DNA of 64,000 bases. Origin: CATQHB01 sp965262595 (lineage in GTDB: Bacteria > Chloroflexota > Dehalococcoidia > Lucifugimonadales > UBA3495). The translations under genes were made by a program, and so were the position numbers. The stretch is from positions 2,418,001 through 2,482,000 of the forward strand of contig OZ253548.1 in the NCBI GenBank assembly GCA_965262595.1, written 5' to 3'. Below, in pieces: positions 8,108 to 17,320 of this stretch. The notes beneath the pieces were generated by a model that did no database searches, was not told the origin of the DNA, and saw only the letters and a list, made by a program, of their open reading frames with translations. Numbering within the stretch: the stretch's first letter is position 1; each line of letters begins with the position of its first letter.

Positions 8108-8290
8108 CTAGGCGGCCAGTTTGTCCCGCTCTGGCTTGGCGGCAAGAACCGATGTCAATTCCAGGTCAATCATTCGGCCGCACTGTAAACACTTCTGAAA
8201 AGAGCCGTAGGCGTCCCTCTCCAGGTACATATCACCGCCGCACTTGGGGCACGCCTTGAAATAGAACATGGTGGTATCCTTCGTAGTCAT
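8108..8290 (-). CDS. Small zinc-ribbon protein (60 aa)
   Basis: One zinc ribbon: CPKCGG at residue 14 and CLQCGR about 20 residues later, with aromatic residues between (MYLERDAYGSFQK). GGGAGGT lies 10 bases before the ATG. Such proteins usually bind nucleic acid or protein, but no specific role can be given. Isolated gene. Confidence 0.75.
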   Translation of the reverse strand: MTTKDTTMFYFKACPKCGGDMYLERDAYGSFQKCLQCGRMIDLELTSVLAAKPERDKLAA

Positions 8291-8657
8291 AACCGGGTGT
8301 ACCTCCCTTTCGGGATCGTTCCTCCCTTTGTTTCAACTGCTTCCAGGTTTTTGCGGGCTGCCTGCTCCGGCTCCCCCTCCCGCAGTTCCTGGTTCTCAGT
8401 TGACAGTTTAGGAGCAAATTGCGATGATTTTGTGAAGAAAATCTGTGAACTTCAGCGGTTAATACGCTGCCGGTTCAGCATCGGATTTATGGTTGTTATG
8501 TAATGTTGCAAAGGTCGCAACCAGGCAGCGATTAGCCCAAGGCCGTTAGTCCCAATGCCTGGCTGGGGCATTGCCGCCACGGCATCAAAGCATCGACAAA
8601 GCATTGCCGTAGCAACGGTTCCACCACAACATCACCCAATACCGATAGGGGGTTGAT
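8291..8657. other. Intergenic, no supported gene
   Basis: This is the divergent region between the zinc-ribbon gene (leftward) and the JAMM gene (rightward), so it must hold both promoters. AGGGGGTTGAT just before 8658 is the JAMM ribosome site. Nothing else was recognised. Confidence 0.5.
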
Positions 8658-9146
8658 ATGCCCGAGACGCCCGAACCCGTCGAGATTCCCCGGTCCCTGC
8701 TGGAGGAGGTTTACCAGGAGGCCCGCCGCAGCTATCCCGCCGAGGGCTGTGGCTGGCTGTCCGGCGTCCGGGATAGCGGGATAGCGTCCGCCATTCGCCG
8801 CTGCGTCAACGCCCAGGACTCCGGGAACCACCCAACTGCCGCCGAACGCACCGCCGAGACTGCTTATGTGTTCACCGGCGAGGATTTGCTGGACCTGAAC
8901 CGCAGCCTGGACCAGGAGACGCCGGCCCTGGTTATCTATCATTCGCACCCCAACGGCCGGGCCTATTTTTCGCCCACCGACCGGGAGGTAGCGGCCAGTC
9001 CCTGGGGCGATGGCCCGGCCTATCCGGTGCAGCAGTTGGTGGTGGGAATTGACGGCCAACGGGTAGTGGAGTCGGCCCTGTTCGCCTGGTCGGACGCCGA
9101 GAACGGCTTTGTAGAAATCGCCCGCTATCCCGGGGCGGAGGTTTAG
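8658..9146 (+). CDS. JAB/MPN (JAMM) domain metalloprotease
   Basis: 162 aa, a single JAB1/MPN domain. Zinc site: E29 in YPAEGCGWLSG, then HSHPNGRAYFSPTD giving H95, H97, S105 and D108, the complete HxH(x)7S(x)2D pattern. Bacterial members cleave C-terminal tails of ThiS/MoaD/ubiquitin-like sulfur carriers or take part in cysteine synthesis, but no such partner gene is adjacent here. The stop codon lies inside the left end of a MITE-like repeat. Confidence 0.88.
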   Translation: MPETPEPVEIPRSLLEEVYQEARRSYPAEGCGWLSGVRDSGIASAIRRCVNAQDSGNHPTAAERTAETAYVFTGEDLLDLNRSLDQETPALVIYHSHPNGRAYFSPTDREVAASPWGDGPAYPVQQLVVGIDGQRVVESALFAWSDAENGFVEIARYPGAEV

Positions 9147-9291
9147 GGATACTCTGAATAAGCCATTAAACGCCAGCCCCTTCATCCCGTCGTTCCTGCG
9201 AAAGCAGGAACCTCGGTTCAAAACGTTTTAGGTTCCTGCCTTCGCAGGAACGACGGGTCAGGAACGACGGGTCAGGAACGACGGGTAGGGA
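9141..9291. repeat. MITE-like element, copy A (right end lost)
   Basis: Starts TTTAGGGATACTCTGAATAAG, has inner inverted repeats built from CGTCGTTCCTGCGAAAGCAG and its complement, and ends in stacked GGTCAGGAACGACG units. Compared with copies C and D it lacks the right ACTTATTC terminus. Confidence 0.7.
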
Positions 9292-9299
9292 CCGGTTGT

Positions 9300-9806
9300 T
9301 CAATCCTCCGGCAGGTCCAAGGGCGGCATGGGGGGCGGAAAATCAATCGACGCGTTGGCCCTCGCCGCTTCTTCCGTAAGCCTCAACCGGTCTATGGACC
9401 GCTGCTGCTCCGGCGACGGAACAAAGTCCGGATTTGAACCCCGACTCCTTACTTCCAGCAAGGACTCCAGCAAGGCAGTTAAGGTAGATAACCGCTCCGC
9501 CAATTGCCAGTCTTGAAACAGATCCTCATAAAAATTGTCATGCAGCCGATCTGCGGCGTCTTGCAAGGCTCTCAGTTCCGGTCGGTCAAACTCGGCGGCG
9601 ATCAAGTCCATTATTTCCCGGCGCAGGTTGTGGGAGGCGTGACGCCAATGGCGATCCTCGCCAATGGCTTTTACGGCGTGGGCTACGGCGCCGGCGGCTT
9701 TGTCCGACGCCTGTACCCGGTCGCCCTTTTCAACCAACTCATAATTAGCCTGCTTGATCAGGCGTCGGCTGTATTCGGCGTGGCGGTCGGCGTTTTTAGT
9801 GGCCAT
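9300..9806 (-). CDS. PaREP1-family (HEPN-like) protein, paralog 1
   Basis: 168 aa from ATG 9806 (a TTG at 9824 is also in frame; GGGGG precedes the ATG). The core AEYSRRLIKQANYELVEKGD, VQASDKAAGAVAHAVKAIGE and the later ADRLHDNFYED match the PaREP1 family, an all-helical group placed in the HEPN superfamily. It keeps an R-x3-H-x2-H element (R52, H56, H59), like the RX4-6H motif of HEPN ribonucleases. Two further paralogs lie at 20583 and 55683. The C-terminus is proline-rich (FPPPMPPLDLP). Function unknown; RNase activity would be inference. Confidence 0.75.
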   Translation of the reverse strand: MATKNADRHAEYSRRLIKQANYELVEKGDRVQASDKAAGAVAHAVKAIGEDRHWRHASHNLRREIMDLIAAEFDRPELRALQDAADRLHDNFYEDLFQDWQLAERLSTLTALLESLLEVRSRGSNPDFVPSPEQQRSIDRLRLTEEAARANASIDFPPPMPPLDLPED

Positions 9807-9869
9807 TTGGTTTACCCCCGGCAAGAGTCCGGCATCAGGCTAATTATACGACAAACCCCCGGGAGCAAC

Positions 9870-10880
9870 CTAGCTCGGCGCGCCCAGCAGGGCTATCCAC
9901 ACCGCCCCGATGACGTAAAACGTTGACATCGCCGCCAGTCCGGCTACGATTACCGGCTGGGACAGGCGGTTGCGGCCCCAGAGCATCACTCCGCCCAACA
10001 GTATCAAGGCTACCGCGATGCCGCCGGAAATGAAGTGCGCCGGTTCCGCAAAATTCAACAACACCCCGCTGCGAAAGAAAGGGTCGGCAAAGGACAGGAT
10101 AGTTACGTTAAAGACGCAGCTACCGTACAGCCCGGCCACTCCCAAATCCGCCGCGCCCATTCGGGCCGCCGCCACCGACGCCGACGCCTCGGGCATGGTA
10201 GTCACGATGGACACCGCCAATATTCCCAGCACACCGGAAGAGATGCCGGTCAAATCGGCTACCCGGTCCACGCTTTGGGCCAGGAATACCCCGGCGATAA
10301 TCACCCCCACCGATACCAGGCCGAACATCAGCCAAGCCCGGCTCAGGGTCATCCCCGGGTCGTCGTATTCGCCGCCATCCTCCACCGGTCGGCGCTGGTA
10401 CACAATCCGCATTCCAATGACATATACCACCAGCAGGACGATGGAGGAGATGCCAATCTGCCAGATGTTCGCTTCGATCCGGATAGCGGCAAAAAGCACC
10501 GCCAGCCCGGTAAGGAGGGCCGCCAGAACAATAAGATAGCCCTGTTCCGGCGCCACCCGCTGCAAAAACCGACGCCCGCCAAAGAGCAAGGCAACCATTG
10601 CCATGGTGAACATATTGACCATGTTGGCGCCCACCACGTTGCCCAGCGCCAATTGGGGATTGTCGATCCGCACAGCGGTGATGTTGTTGGACAATTCGGG
10701 CAGGGAGGTAGCCAGAGCCACCAGGATGCTGCCGACAAACAGGCGACCCCAGCCGGTCAAAGACGCCAGGGCGTCGCCATACTTGGCTAGTTGGACTCCC
10801 AAAAAGATAACGGCGACCGCGCTGCCCAAAAATACCAGTATGGCGAAGGTCAGCCCGACTCCGGCCAGGGGATTCAGCAA
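9870..10880 (-). CDS. Na+/Ca2+ exchanger family (CaCA) membrane protein
   Basis: 336 aa with about ten membrane segments and the two inverted alpha repeats of the family: GSILVALATSLPELSNN with LALGNVVGANMVN in the first half, and LAVSIVTTMPEASAS with LGVAGLYGSCVFN in the second. These carry the acidic ion-binding residues. Bacterial YrbG-type members exchange Na+ or H+ for Ca2+. The gene starts 2 bases after the leuB stop, so the two are probably one transcript, although no functional link is evident. Confidence 0.9.
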   Translation of the reverse strand: MLNPLAGVGLTFAILVFLGSAVAVIFLGVQLAKYGDALASLTGWGRLFVGSILVALATSLPELSNNITAVRIDNPQLALGNVVGANMVNMFTMAMVALLFGGRRFLQRVAPEQGYLIVLAALLTGLAVLFAAIRIEANIWQIGISSIVLLVVYVIGMRIVYQRRPVEDGGEYDDPGMTLSRAWLMFGLVSVGVIIAGVFLAQSVDRVADLTGISSGVLGILAVSIVTTMPEASASVAAARMGAADLGVAGLYGSCVFNVTILSFADPFFRSGVLLNFAEPAHFISGGIAVALILLGGVMLWGRNRLSQPVIVAGLAAMSTFYVIGAVWIALLGAPS

Positions 10881-10882
10881 AA

Positions 10883-12031
<1,149 letters not shown>

Positions 12032-12194
12032 CCGGTTCCTCCCAATAGTTTCGTTGAAGAATACGGCTCCGAAAAATACCGGCCCGGCCGGGCAACAGTA
12101 TAACGTTAAACCGTAAGGCTATCAAACGAGGGGTTGGGCAAGGAAGATTTCTCGGTAGAGTGAACAAAAGAGTGAACAAACCCTGCCAAATAAG

Positions 12195-12366
12195 ACGTCA
12201 AACAGCGTGTCAAATAGCGTGTCAAATAATGTAGAATTACAGACAACCATTTCCACGCTTTTATGGCTTTTGTTGTTGGTTTGTACCTGTATAATAGACA
12301 TAAGAGAACGTTTTCAGTGTCAAATATGATGTCAAATATGGTGTCAAATATGGTGTCAAATAATGA
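12195..12366 (+). promoter_or_regulatory. Phased GTGTCAAATA repeats upstream of fic
   Basis: Copies of GTGTCAAATA with 12-bp spacing occur in two blocks: two plus a degenerate one near 12195-12230, and four at 12316-12364, the last running into the start codon (CAAATAATG). A -10-like TATAAT lies at 12290-12295 between the blocks. The arrangement suggests binding sites for a regulator, perhaps the gene's own C-terminal winged-helix domain. Remainder of the 12032-12362 gap: nothing seen. Confidence 0.55.
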
Positions 12367-13577
12367 ACGCTAAACAGTTTTGGGATGATTTTGCCTTCGA
12401 GTACCTGCTGGACGAACCAAGCTTGTTTACCGACTTGATTTCGATAGAGGGATACAAACAAGCCGCACTGAACCTGGTGTTGCCCGCCGAATGGAGCAAT
12501 CAACTGGACCGGCTGAATCGGGTCAGGGCGGTTCACGGTACCACTGCCCTGGAGGGAAACCCCTTCTCCGAAGCGGAGGTTGGCCTGCAAATCGCAAACT
12601 CCGAACAGCCGGAGATGACACGGCAGCCTTCCAAAGAACAATTGCAGATACGCAATGCCGACCGGGCTCAGGAATGGGTCAGGCAGCGCTTTGTTCCGGG
12701 TACTTCTCCGGCCAATCCAGGCGACCTTCTTACAATGCACCGGATGATTACCAGACAGTCGGATGAGGGGCACAACGTTCCCGGCCAATTGCGCACCTAC
12801 TCAGTGAATGTGGGTTCCCCGGATATGGGCGGCATCCATTACGGCGCTCCCCACGAGAATCTGGGCGGGTTAATTGAAGAGTTCATCGGTTTCATCAATT
12901 CACGCCGGTTTCAACAAACCCATCCGGTGGTTAAGGCTCTCCTGGCTCATTTTTTCCTGGTAACTATTCACCCTTTCGGCGACGGCAACGGCCGGGTTTC
13001 CCGGTTGTTGGAAGCCGGAATCCTGTTTCAGAGTGAATATAACGTCCATGGCTTTTATGGCCTATCCAACTATTTTTACCGCAACGAGGCCGAATACAAA
13101 AGGCTGCTCCAGGATTGTCGGCGGGGCAAGCCCTTTGATGTTTCTCCCTTCATCAAGTTCGGGGTCAAGGGTTTTGCCGAGGAATTGACCGGCATCAATA
13201 ACTTCGTCAAGGCCAAGCTGAACCGGCTGGTATATCGCCAAATGATTTCCCAAAACAACCGGAAGCGCCTTGGGCCTCGCCGCCGGGTGTTGAACGACCG
13301 GGAGTATAATCTGCTGACTTTTTTGCTGGCTGAAACCGAACCCATAGACCCCTTTTCAGCATCGCCATCACGCCAAATAACCCTTTCGGAGTTGCTGGAA
13401 TCTCAATACGTTAAGGGGGCTTATAGCCAGGTGGCGCCACGCACCCTGCGGAGAGAACTGGTCCGACTGGCCGCGGAAGGTTTCATCAAGTTCACCCGGG
13501 ATTCACAAAATGCGGCTTTAACTGGTTCCCTGGTTGAGTTGGACTTTGGCGCCAGCGCAAAACACCCGATTAGCTAA
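12363..13577 (+). CDS. Fic domain protein with N-terminal inhibitory motif
   Basis: 404 aa. Active site HPFGDGNGRVSR at 203-214 is the complete HxFx(D/E)GNGRxxR, so AMP (or other NMP) transfer to a hydroxyl side chain is expected. An N-terminal inhibitory helix motif T60xxxE64G65 (TTALEG) makes it a class II, self-inhibited Fic. The C-terminus (about 310-395) looks like a winged helix (TLRRELVRLAAEGFIKF). The start codon is embedded in a repeat array that may be its operator. Function could be toxin-like or regulatory; the target is unknown. Confidence 0.9.
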   Translation: MNAKQFWDDFAFEYLLDEPSLFTDLISIEGYKQAALNLVLPAEWSNQLDRLNRVRAVHGTTALEGNPFSEAEVGLQIANSEQPEMTRQPSKEQLQIRNADRAQEWVRQRFVPGTSPANPGDLLTMHRMITRQSDEGHNVPGQLRTYSVNVGSPDMGGIHYGAPHENLGGLIEEFIGFINSRRFQQTHPVVKALLAHFFLVTIHPFGDGNGRVSRLLEAGILFQSEYNVHGFYGLSNYFYRNEAEYKRLLQDCRRGKPFDVSPFIKFGVKGFAEELTGINNFVKAKLNRLVYRQMISQNNRKRLGPRRRVLNDREYNLLTFLLAETEPIDPFSASPSRQITLSELLESQYVKGAYSQVAPRTLRRELVRLAAEGFIKFTRDSQNAALTGSLVELDFGASAKHPIS

Positions 13578-13810
13578 CCCTTTCGGTTCTCGCTCTCCGC
13601 TCCTTTCCACCTCCTTCCTTGCCACCGGGGTTGCTTTGCTCTATCATCCGGTTTATCTTCCGGCCTATCTTCCGATGTATCTATTGCAGCCGGACGTTTT
13701 ATTGGCCGTACGGCTTGGTCAGACGGCGCTCCCAAGGGTCAATTGGCCCCTACCCCTGCCCCCATTCGCAAAGACAGAGATAGAGGCAGCTACAGCTACA
13801 GAGGTCCACA

Positions 13811-15250
13811 GTGCAGCACCAAGAGTTTATTGACCGGCTCAAGGCGATTGTCGGGGCCGACTACGTTATCTCCCACCCGGAGGACTTGCTGGTTTACGAG
13901 TATGACGGCTCGGTTGACCGCTCCATGCCCCGGGCCGTGGTATTGCCCACCTCCACCGAGGAAGTCACCCGGACGCTGGCTCTGGCCTACCGGGCAGGCG
14001 TGCCCGTGGTGGGCCGCGGCTCCGGCACCGGCCTGAGCGGCGGAGCGCTTGCGCCGCCGGGGGGAATCCAGATCGCCTTTAGCCGCATGAACCGGATACT
14101 GGAGGTGGATACGGAGAATCGTACCGCCACCATCGAGCCGGGGGTGATTAACCTGGACCTGGATAATCACGTCCGCAAGTTCGGTATGCGCTACGCTCCC
14201 GACCCTTCGAGTCAAAAGGCTTGCAGCCTGGGCGGCAACATCGCCGAGAACGCCGGCGGCCCCCATTGTCTGGCCTATGGCGCCACCACCAACCACGTCC
14301 TGGCGATGGAAGTGGCCCTGGAAGACGGCACGGTGGTTAATCTCGGCGGCCCGGCCCGGGAAGCGCCCGGCTATGACCTGCGGGGTGTGTTCGTCGGCTC
14401 CGAGGGCACCTTTGGCATCGCCACCCAAATCACGGTGCGGCTGCTGCCCCTGCCGGAGGCGGTCAGAACCTTCCTGGGCATTTTCCCCGACATCGAATCG
14501 GCTTGCAGCGCAGTATCGGCGGTCATCGGCCACGGCATCTTACCGGCGGCCCTGGAGATGATTGACGCCCTGAGCATCCGCGCCGTGCAGCAGGTGACCG
14601 ACGCCGGTTATCCGGAGGACGCCGGCGCCGTGCTGCTGATCGAGCTGGAAGGACTCTGGGAAGAGGTGGACGAGGTTAGCCGCGAGGTGGAATCGGCCCT
14701 GTGGGAGACCGGAGCCGGCGAAGTAAGGATAGCCGAGGAGGACAGCGAGCGGGAGCGGCTGTGGCTGGGCCGGAAAACGGCTTTTGGCGCCTTTGGCGCC
14801 ATTGCCCCCAACTATTATCTGGTGGATGGCGTGGTTCCCCGCACCCGGTTGACTCAAGTGCTGCGCAAGGTGGCCGAGGTCAGCGAAAAATACGGCATCA
14901 TCATCGCCAACGTTTTCCACGCCGGTGACGGCAACCTGCATCCGTGTATGCTCTTCGACGGCCGGGAGCCGGGGGTCATGGAACGGGCAATGGACGCTGC
15001 CTCGGAGCTGATGGAATACTGCGTAGCGGTGGGCGGAACTCTCAGCGGCGAGCACGGCATCGGCCTGGAGAAAAAGCAGTTTATGCCCCTGGTCTTCTCC
15101 GATAAGGATATGGACGCCATGCGGCTGGTGCGCGACGCCTTTGCTCCGGCCAACCGGATGAACCCGGGTAAAATTTTCCCCGATAACACTACTTATCAGC
15201 CCGCCCCCCAGCCGACTTCCCATCGGGCCGAGCCGGGGATGTACGTTTAG
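13811..15250 (+). CDS. glcD: Glycolate oxidase subunit GlcD (FAD-linked oxidase)
   Basis: 479 aa from a GTG start. The FAD-binding PCMH fold shows VVGRGSGTGLSGGAL (67-81) and PDPSSQKACSLGGNIAENAGG; the C-terminal oxidase domain has HAGDGNLHP (from H370) and SGEHGIG (412-418), the usual catalytic and FAD contacts. It oxidises glycolate (or D-lactate-type 2-hydroxyacids) to the 2-oxoacid. glcE and glcF follow, with a small coiled-coil gene in between. A D-lactate dehydrogenase role cannot be excluded from sequence, but the three-gene set favours glycolate oxidase. Confidence 0.92.
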   Translation: MQHQEFIDRLKAIVGADYVISHPEDLLVYEYDGSVDRSMPRAVVLPTSTEEVTRTLALAYRAGVPVVGRGSGTGLSGGALAPPGGIQIAFSRMNRILEVDTENRTATIEPGVINLDLDNHVRKFGMRYAPDPSSQKACSLGGNIAENAGGPHCLAYGATTNHVLAMEVALEDGTVVNLGGPAREAPGYDLRGVFVGSEGTFGIATQITVRLLPLPEAVRTFLGIFPDIESACSAVSAVIGHGILPAALEMIDALSIRAVQQVTDAGYPEDAGAVLLIELEGLWEEVDEVSREVESALWETGAGEVRIAEEDSERERLWLGRKTAFGAFGAIAPNYYLVDGVVPRTRLTQVLRKVAEVSEKYGIIIANVFHAGDGNLHPCMLFDGREPGVMERAMDAASELMEYCVAVGGTLSGEHGIGLEKKQFMPLVFSDKDMDAMRLVRDAFAPANRMNPGKIFPDNTTYQPAPQPTSHRAEPGMYV

Positions 15251-15316
15251 GGTGCTTACAATCAGGTGAAAAGAGAGTATTATTAGGGGGTAAACCACAA
15301 TCAGGGCAGAGAAATT

Positions 15317-15655
15317 ATGAGCCAGGAACTTATTGCCATTTTAGGCGTAGGCGTAGGGCTGGGGACGCTAAACATAGTCGTTATCGGGTGGTTGCTCCAT
15401 GCGATTGCCCAATCGGAGCAGCGCGCCGAAGCACGTATCAAAGAACGCTTTGACACTCTGGAAAGGCATAACCAAGAGCGTTCCGATGCTCAAGAAAAGC
15501 GGATGGATCGGATTGAGCAACGTATGGACGCCCAAGACACCCGCATACAGGCCGTGGAAGCGCATATGCACAGTATTGATAAGCAACTGGCCCGTATCGG
15601 AGGCCTGCTCGACGGCCTGCGCGAGGCTATAGTCCAGCGCGCCACCCGAGAATAG
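15317..15655 (+). CDS. Small membrane-anchored coiled-coil protein
   Basis: 112 aa. One N-terminal membrane helix (about 6-28, IAILGVGVGLGTLNIVVIGWLL) is followed by a long charged heptad-patterned segment (about 32-106: RIKERFDTLERHNQERSDAQ...). I do not recognise a function. It sits between glcD and glcE on the same strand, 66 bases after the first and 25 before the second, so it is probably co-transcribed; whether it anchors or organises the oxidase is speculation. A small protein with the reverse order (coiled coil then helix) lies at 62143. Confidence 0.7.
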   Translation: MSQELIAILGVGVGLGTLNIVVIGWLLHAIAQSEQRAEARIKERFDTLERHNQERSDAQEKRMDRIEQRMDAQDTRIQAVEAHMHSIDKQLARIGGLLDGLREAIVQRATRE

Positions 15656-15680
15656 CCTGACCCGGCTATGTGATGCGCCT

Positions 15681-17309
15681 TTGACCTCCTCCCTCCCTCA
15701 ACAACTGGCCGACCTCCTCGGTCCCGATGCCGTCCTGCCGCCGGGCCAATACTCCCCGGAACACTACGCCGTTGACCGGGTAGTCCCCCAAGCGGTGGCC
15801 CAACCGACCGACCGGGAGAGTATCGCCCGGGTATTGCAGTGGGCCGCTGAGCATCAGGTATCGGTATTGCCCCGGGGCGGCGGCGTCCTGAGCGCCCTGG
15901 GCAACCTGCCCACCGGGGCGGATGTGGTGCTGGACTTATCCCGGTATAACCGGGTGCTGGACTTTCAGCCCGCCGACTTGACCGCCACCGTGGAACCCGG
16001 AGTTACCCTGGATACACTGCAACGGGAACTGGCTCAGGGAGGGAAGCTGGTGCCGCTGGAGGCGCCGCTCGCCGACCGGGCCACCCTCGGCGGCATTCTG
16101 GCCGCCAACGCCAACGGCCCCCTCCGCTATTCCTACGGACCGGCCCGGGACTGGCTCATCGGCATCAGCGTGGTGAGCGCCGACGGGGTGGAAACCAAAG
16201 CCGGCGGCAAGGTAGTCAAGAACGTCACCGGCTATGACCTGAACAAGCTTTATACCGGCTCCCTGGGCACTCTGGGCGTTATCGTAGAAGCAACTTTTAA
16301 GCTGGCTCCCCTGCCCGAAGTTTGGGCGGCCCTGGTAGCCTCCTTCCCCTCGGTCGGAGCCGGAATTGACGCCGCACGCTCCCTCATAGCCCAAGTTTTC
16401 GCGCCGCAGGGCTTGCAAGTGATCAACGGCCCGGCGGTACGGCGGCTGGCCCGGGCCACCGGCGGCGGCGATGAACCGGCCAATCCGCTTGCCACCGAAC
16501 TTGCCGCAGAACTTGCCGGCGAACTTACCGGCGGTAGGGAGTCCGGAGCCTTCGCCCTGGCTTTCTTCGCCGGACGCCCCCGGGCGGTGCGCCGCCGGTT
16601 GGAGGATTCGGCCCGGCTGCTGCGGGAGTCCGGCGCCAACAAAGTTGATTCTCTGGACGGAGCGGAGACCCGCTCCCTGCTGCGCCACCTCACCAACCTG
16701 GGCTGGAGCGGCGATACCGTCCCGTCCCTGGGCCTGAAGGTAAACCTGCCGCCAAACGCGGTAGGCAAGCTGGTAGCCGCGGTGGAGTCAACGGAGGACT
16801 ACCGGAGCGGGCCGAGCGGGTCGAGCGGGTCGAGCGGGTCGAGCGGGTCGAGTGGGTCGAGTGGGTCGAGTGGGTCGAGTGGGTCGAGTGGGTCGAGTGG
16901 GTCGGAGCCGGTCTTTACCGGGGAGTCATTTGCGGGAGAGACGCTGGGAATCGTGGCCGACCCGGGGTTTGGCACGGTGCAGCTGCTCCGTTGGCCGGAA
17001 ACTCCTGCCGGCTCCGCCAACCCGGCCAACACAGCCAACCCGGCCAATCCGGCCAATCCGGGCAGCGCCGAAGAACTCGACGAAGCCGCGACTGCCGCCG
17101 CTCTATCCGCCATCCAAAGAGTGCGGGAAGCGGCCCGGACCCTGGGCGGCACGGCGGTAGTGGAACATTGTCCCCAGCCGGTAAAGGCCCTGATTGACGT
17201 TTGGGGCGATACTCCAACCGGGGCGGAAATGGAGATTATGCAACGTATCAAGCGAAACTTTGACCCATCCGGTATATTGAACCCCGGTCGCTTTATGGGA
17301 AAATTGTAG
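15681..17309 (+). CDS. glcE: Glycolate oxidase FAD-binding subunit GlcE
   Basis: 542 aa from a TTG start, much longer than the usual 350-420. PCMH-type FAD domain: VSVLPRGGGVLSALGNLP, ATVEPGVTLDTLQREL, LGGILAANANGPLRYSYGPARDWLIGI and KVVKNVTGYDLNKLY. The extra length comes from low-complexity inserts: a Gly-Ser tract of about 11 GSS-type repeats near residues 375-410 and an (A/T)NPAN tract near 450. Both are encoded by 9-bp tandem repeats and lie between conserved blocks, so probably in loops. The C-terminus IKRNFDPSGILNPGRF is normal. It works with GlcD and GlcF. Confidence 0.9.
   Translation: MTSSLPQQLADLLGPDAVLPPGQYSPEHYAVDRVVPQAVAQPTDRESIARVLQWAAEHQVSVLPRGGGVLSALGNLPTGADVVLDLSRYNRVLDFQPADLTATVEPGVTLDTLQRELAQGGKLVPLEAPLADRATLGGILAANANGPLRYSYGPARDWLIGISVVSADGVETKAGGKVVKNVTGYDLNKLYTGSLGTLGVIVEATFKLAPLPEVWAALVASFPSVGAGIDAARSLIAQVFAPQGLQVINGPAVRRLARATGGGDEPANPLATELAAELAGELTGGRESGAFALAFFAGRPRAVRRRLEDSARLLRESGANKVDSLDGAETRSLLRHLTNLGWSGDTVPSLGLKVNLPPNAVGKLVAAVESTEDYRSGPSGSSGSSGSSGSSGSSGSSGSSGSSGSSGSEPVFTGESFAGETLGIVADPGFGTVQLLRWPETPAGSANPANTANPANPANPGSAEELDEAATAAALSAIQRVREAARTLGGTAVVEHCPQPVKALIDVWGDTPTGAEMEIMQRIKRNFDPSGILNPGRFMGKL
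16808..16906 (+). repeat. 9-bp tandem repeat inside glcE
   Basis: About 11 copies of GGGTCGAGC/T, in frame, encode the (Gly-Ser-Ser)n insert. A second 9-bp repeat (AACCCGGCC/AATCCGGCC) lies at about 17020-17065 and encodes the ANP tract. Confidence 0.92.
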
Positions 17310-17320
17310 GGGAGGCTGTA

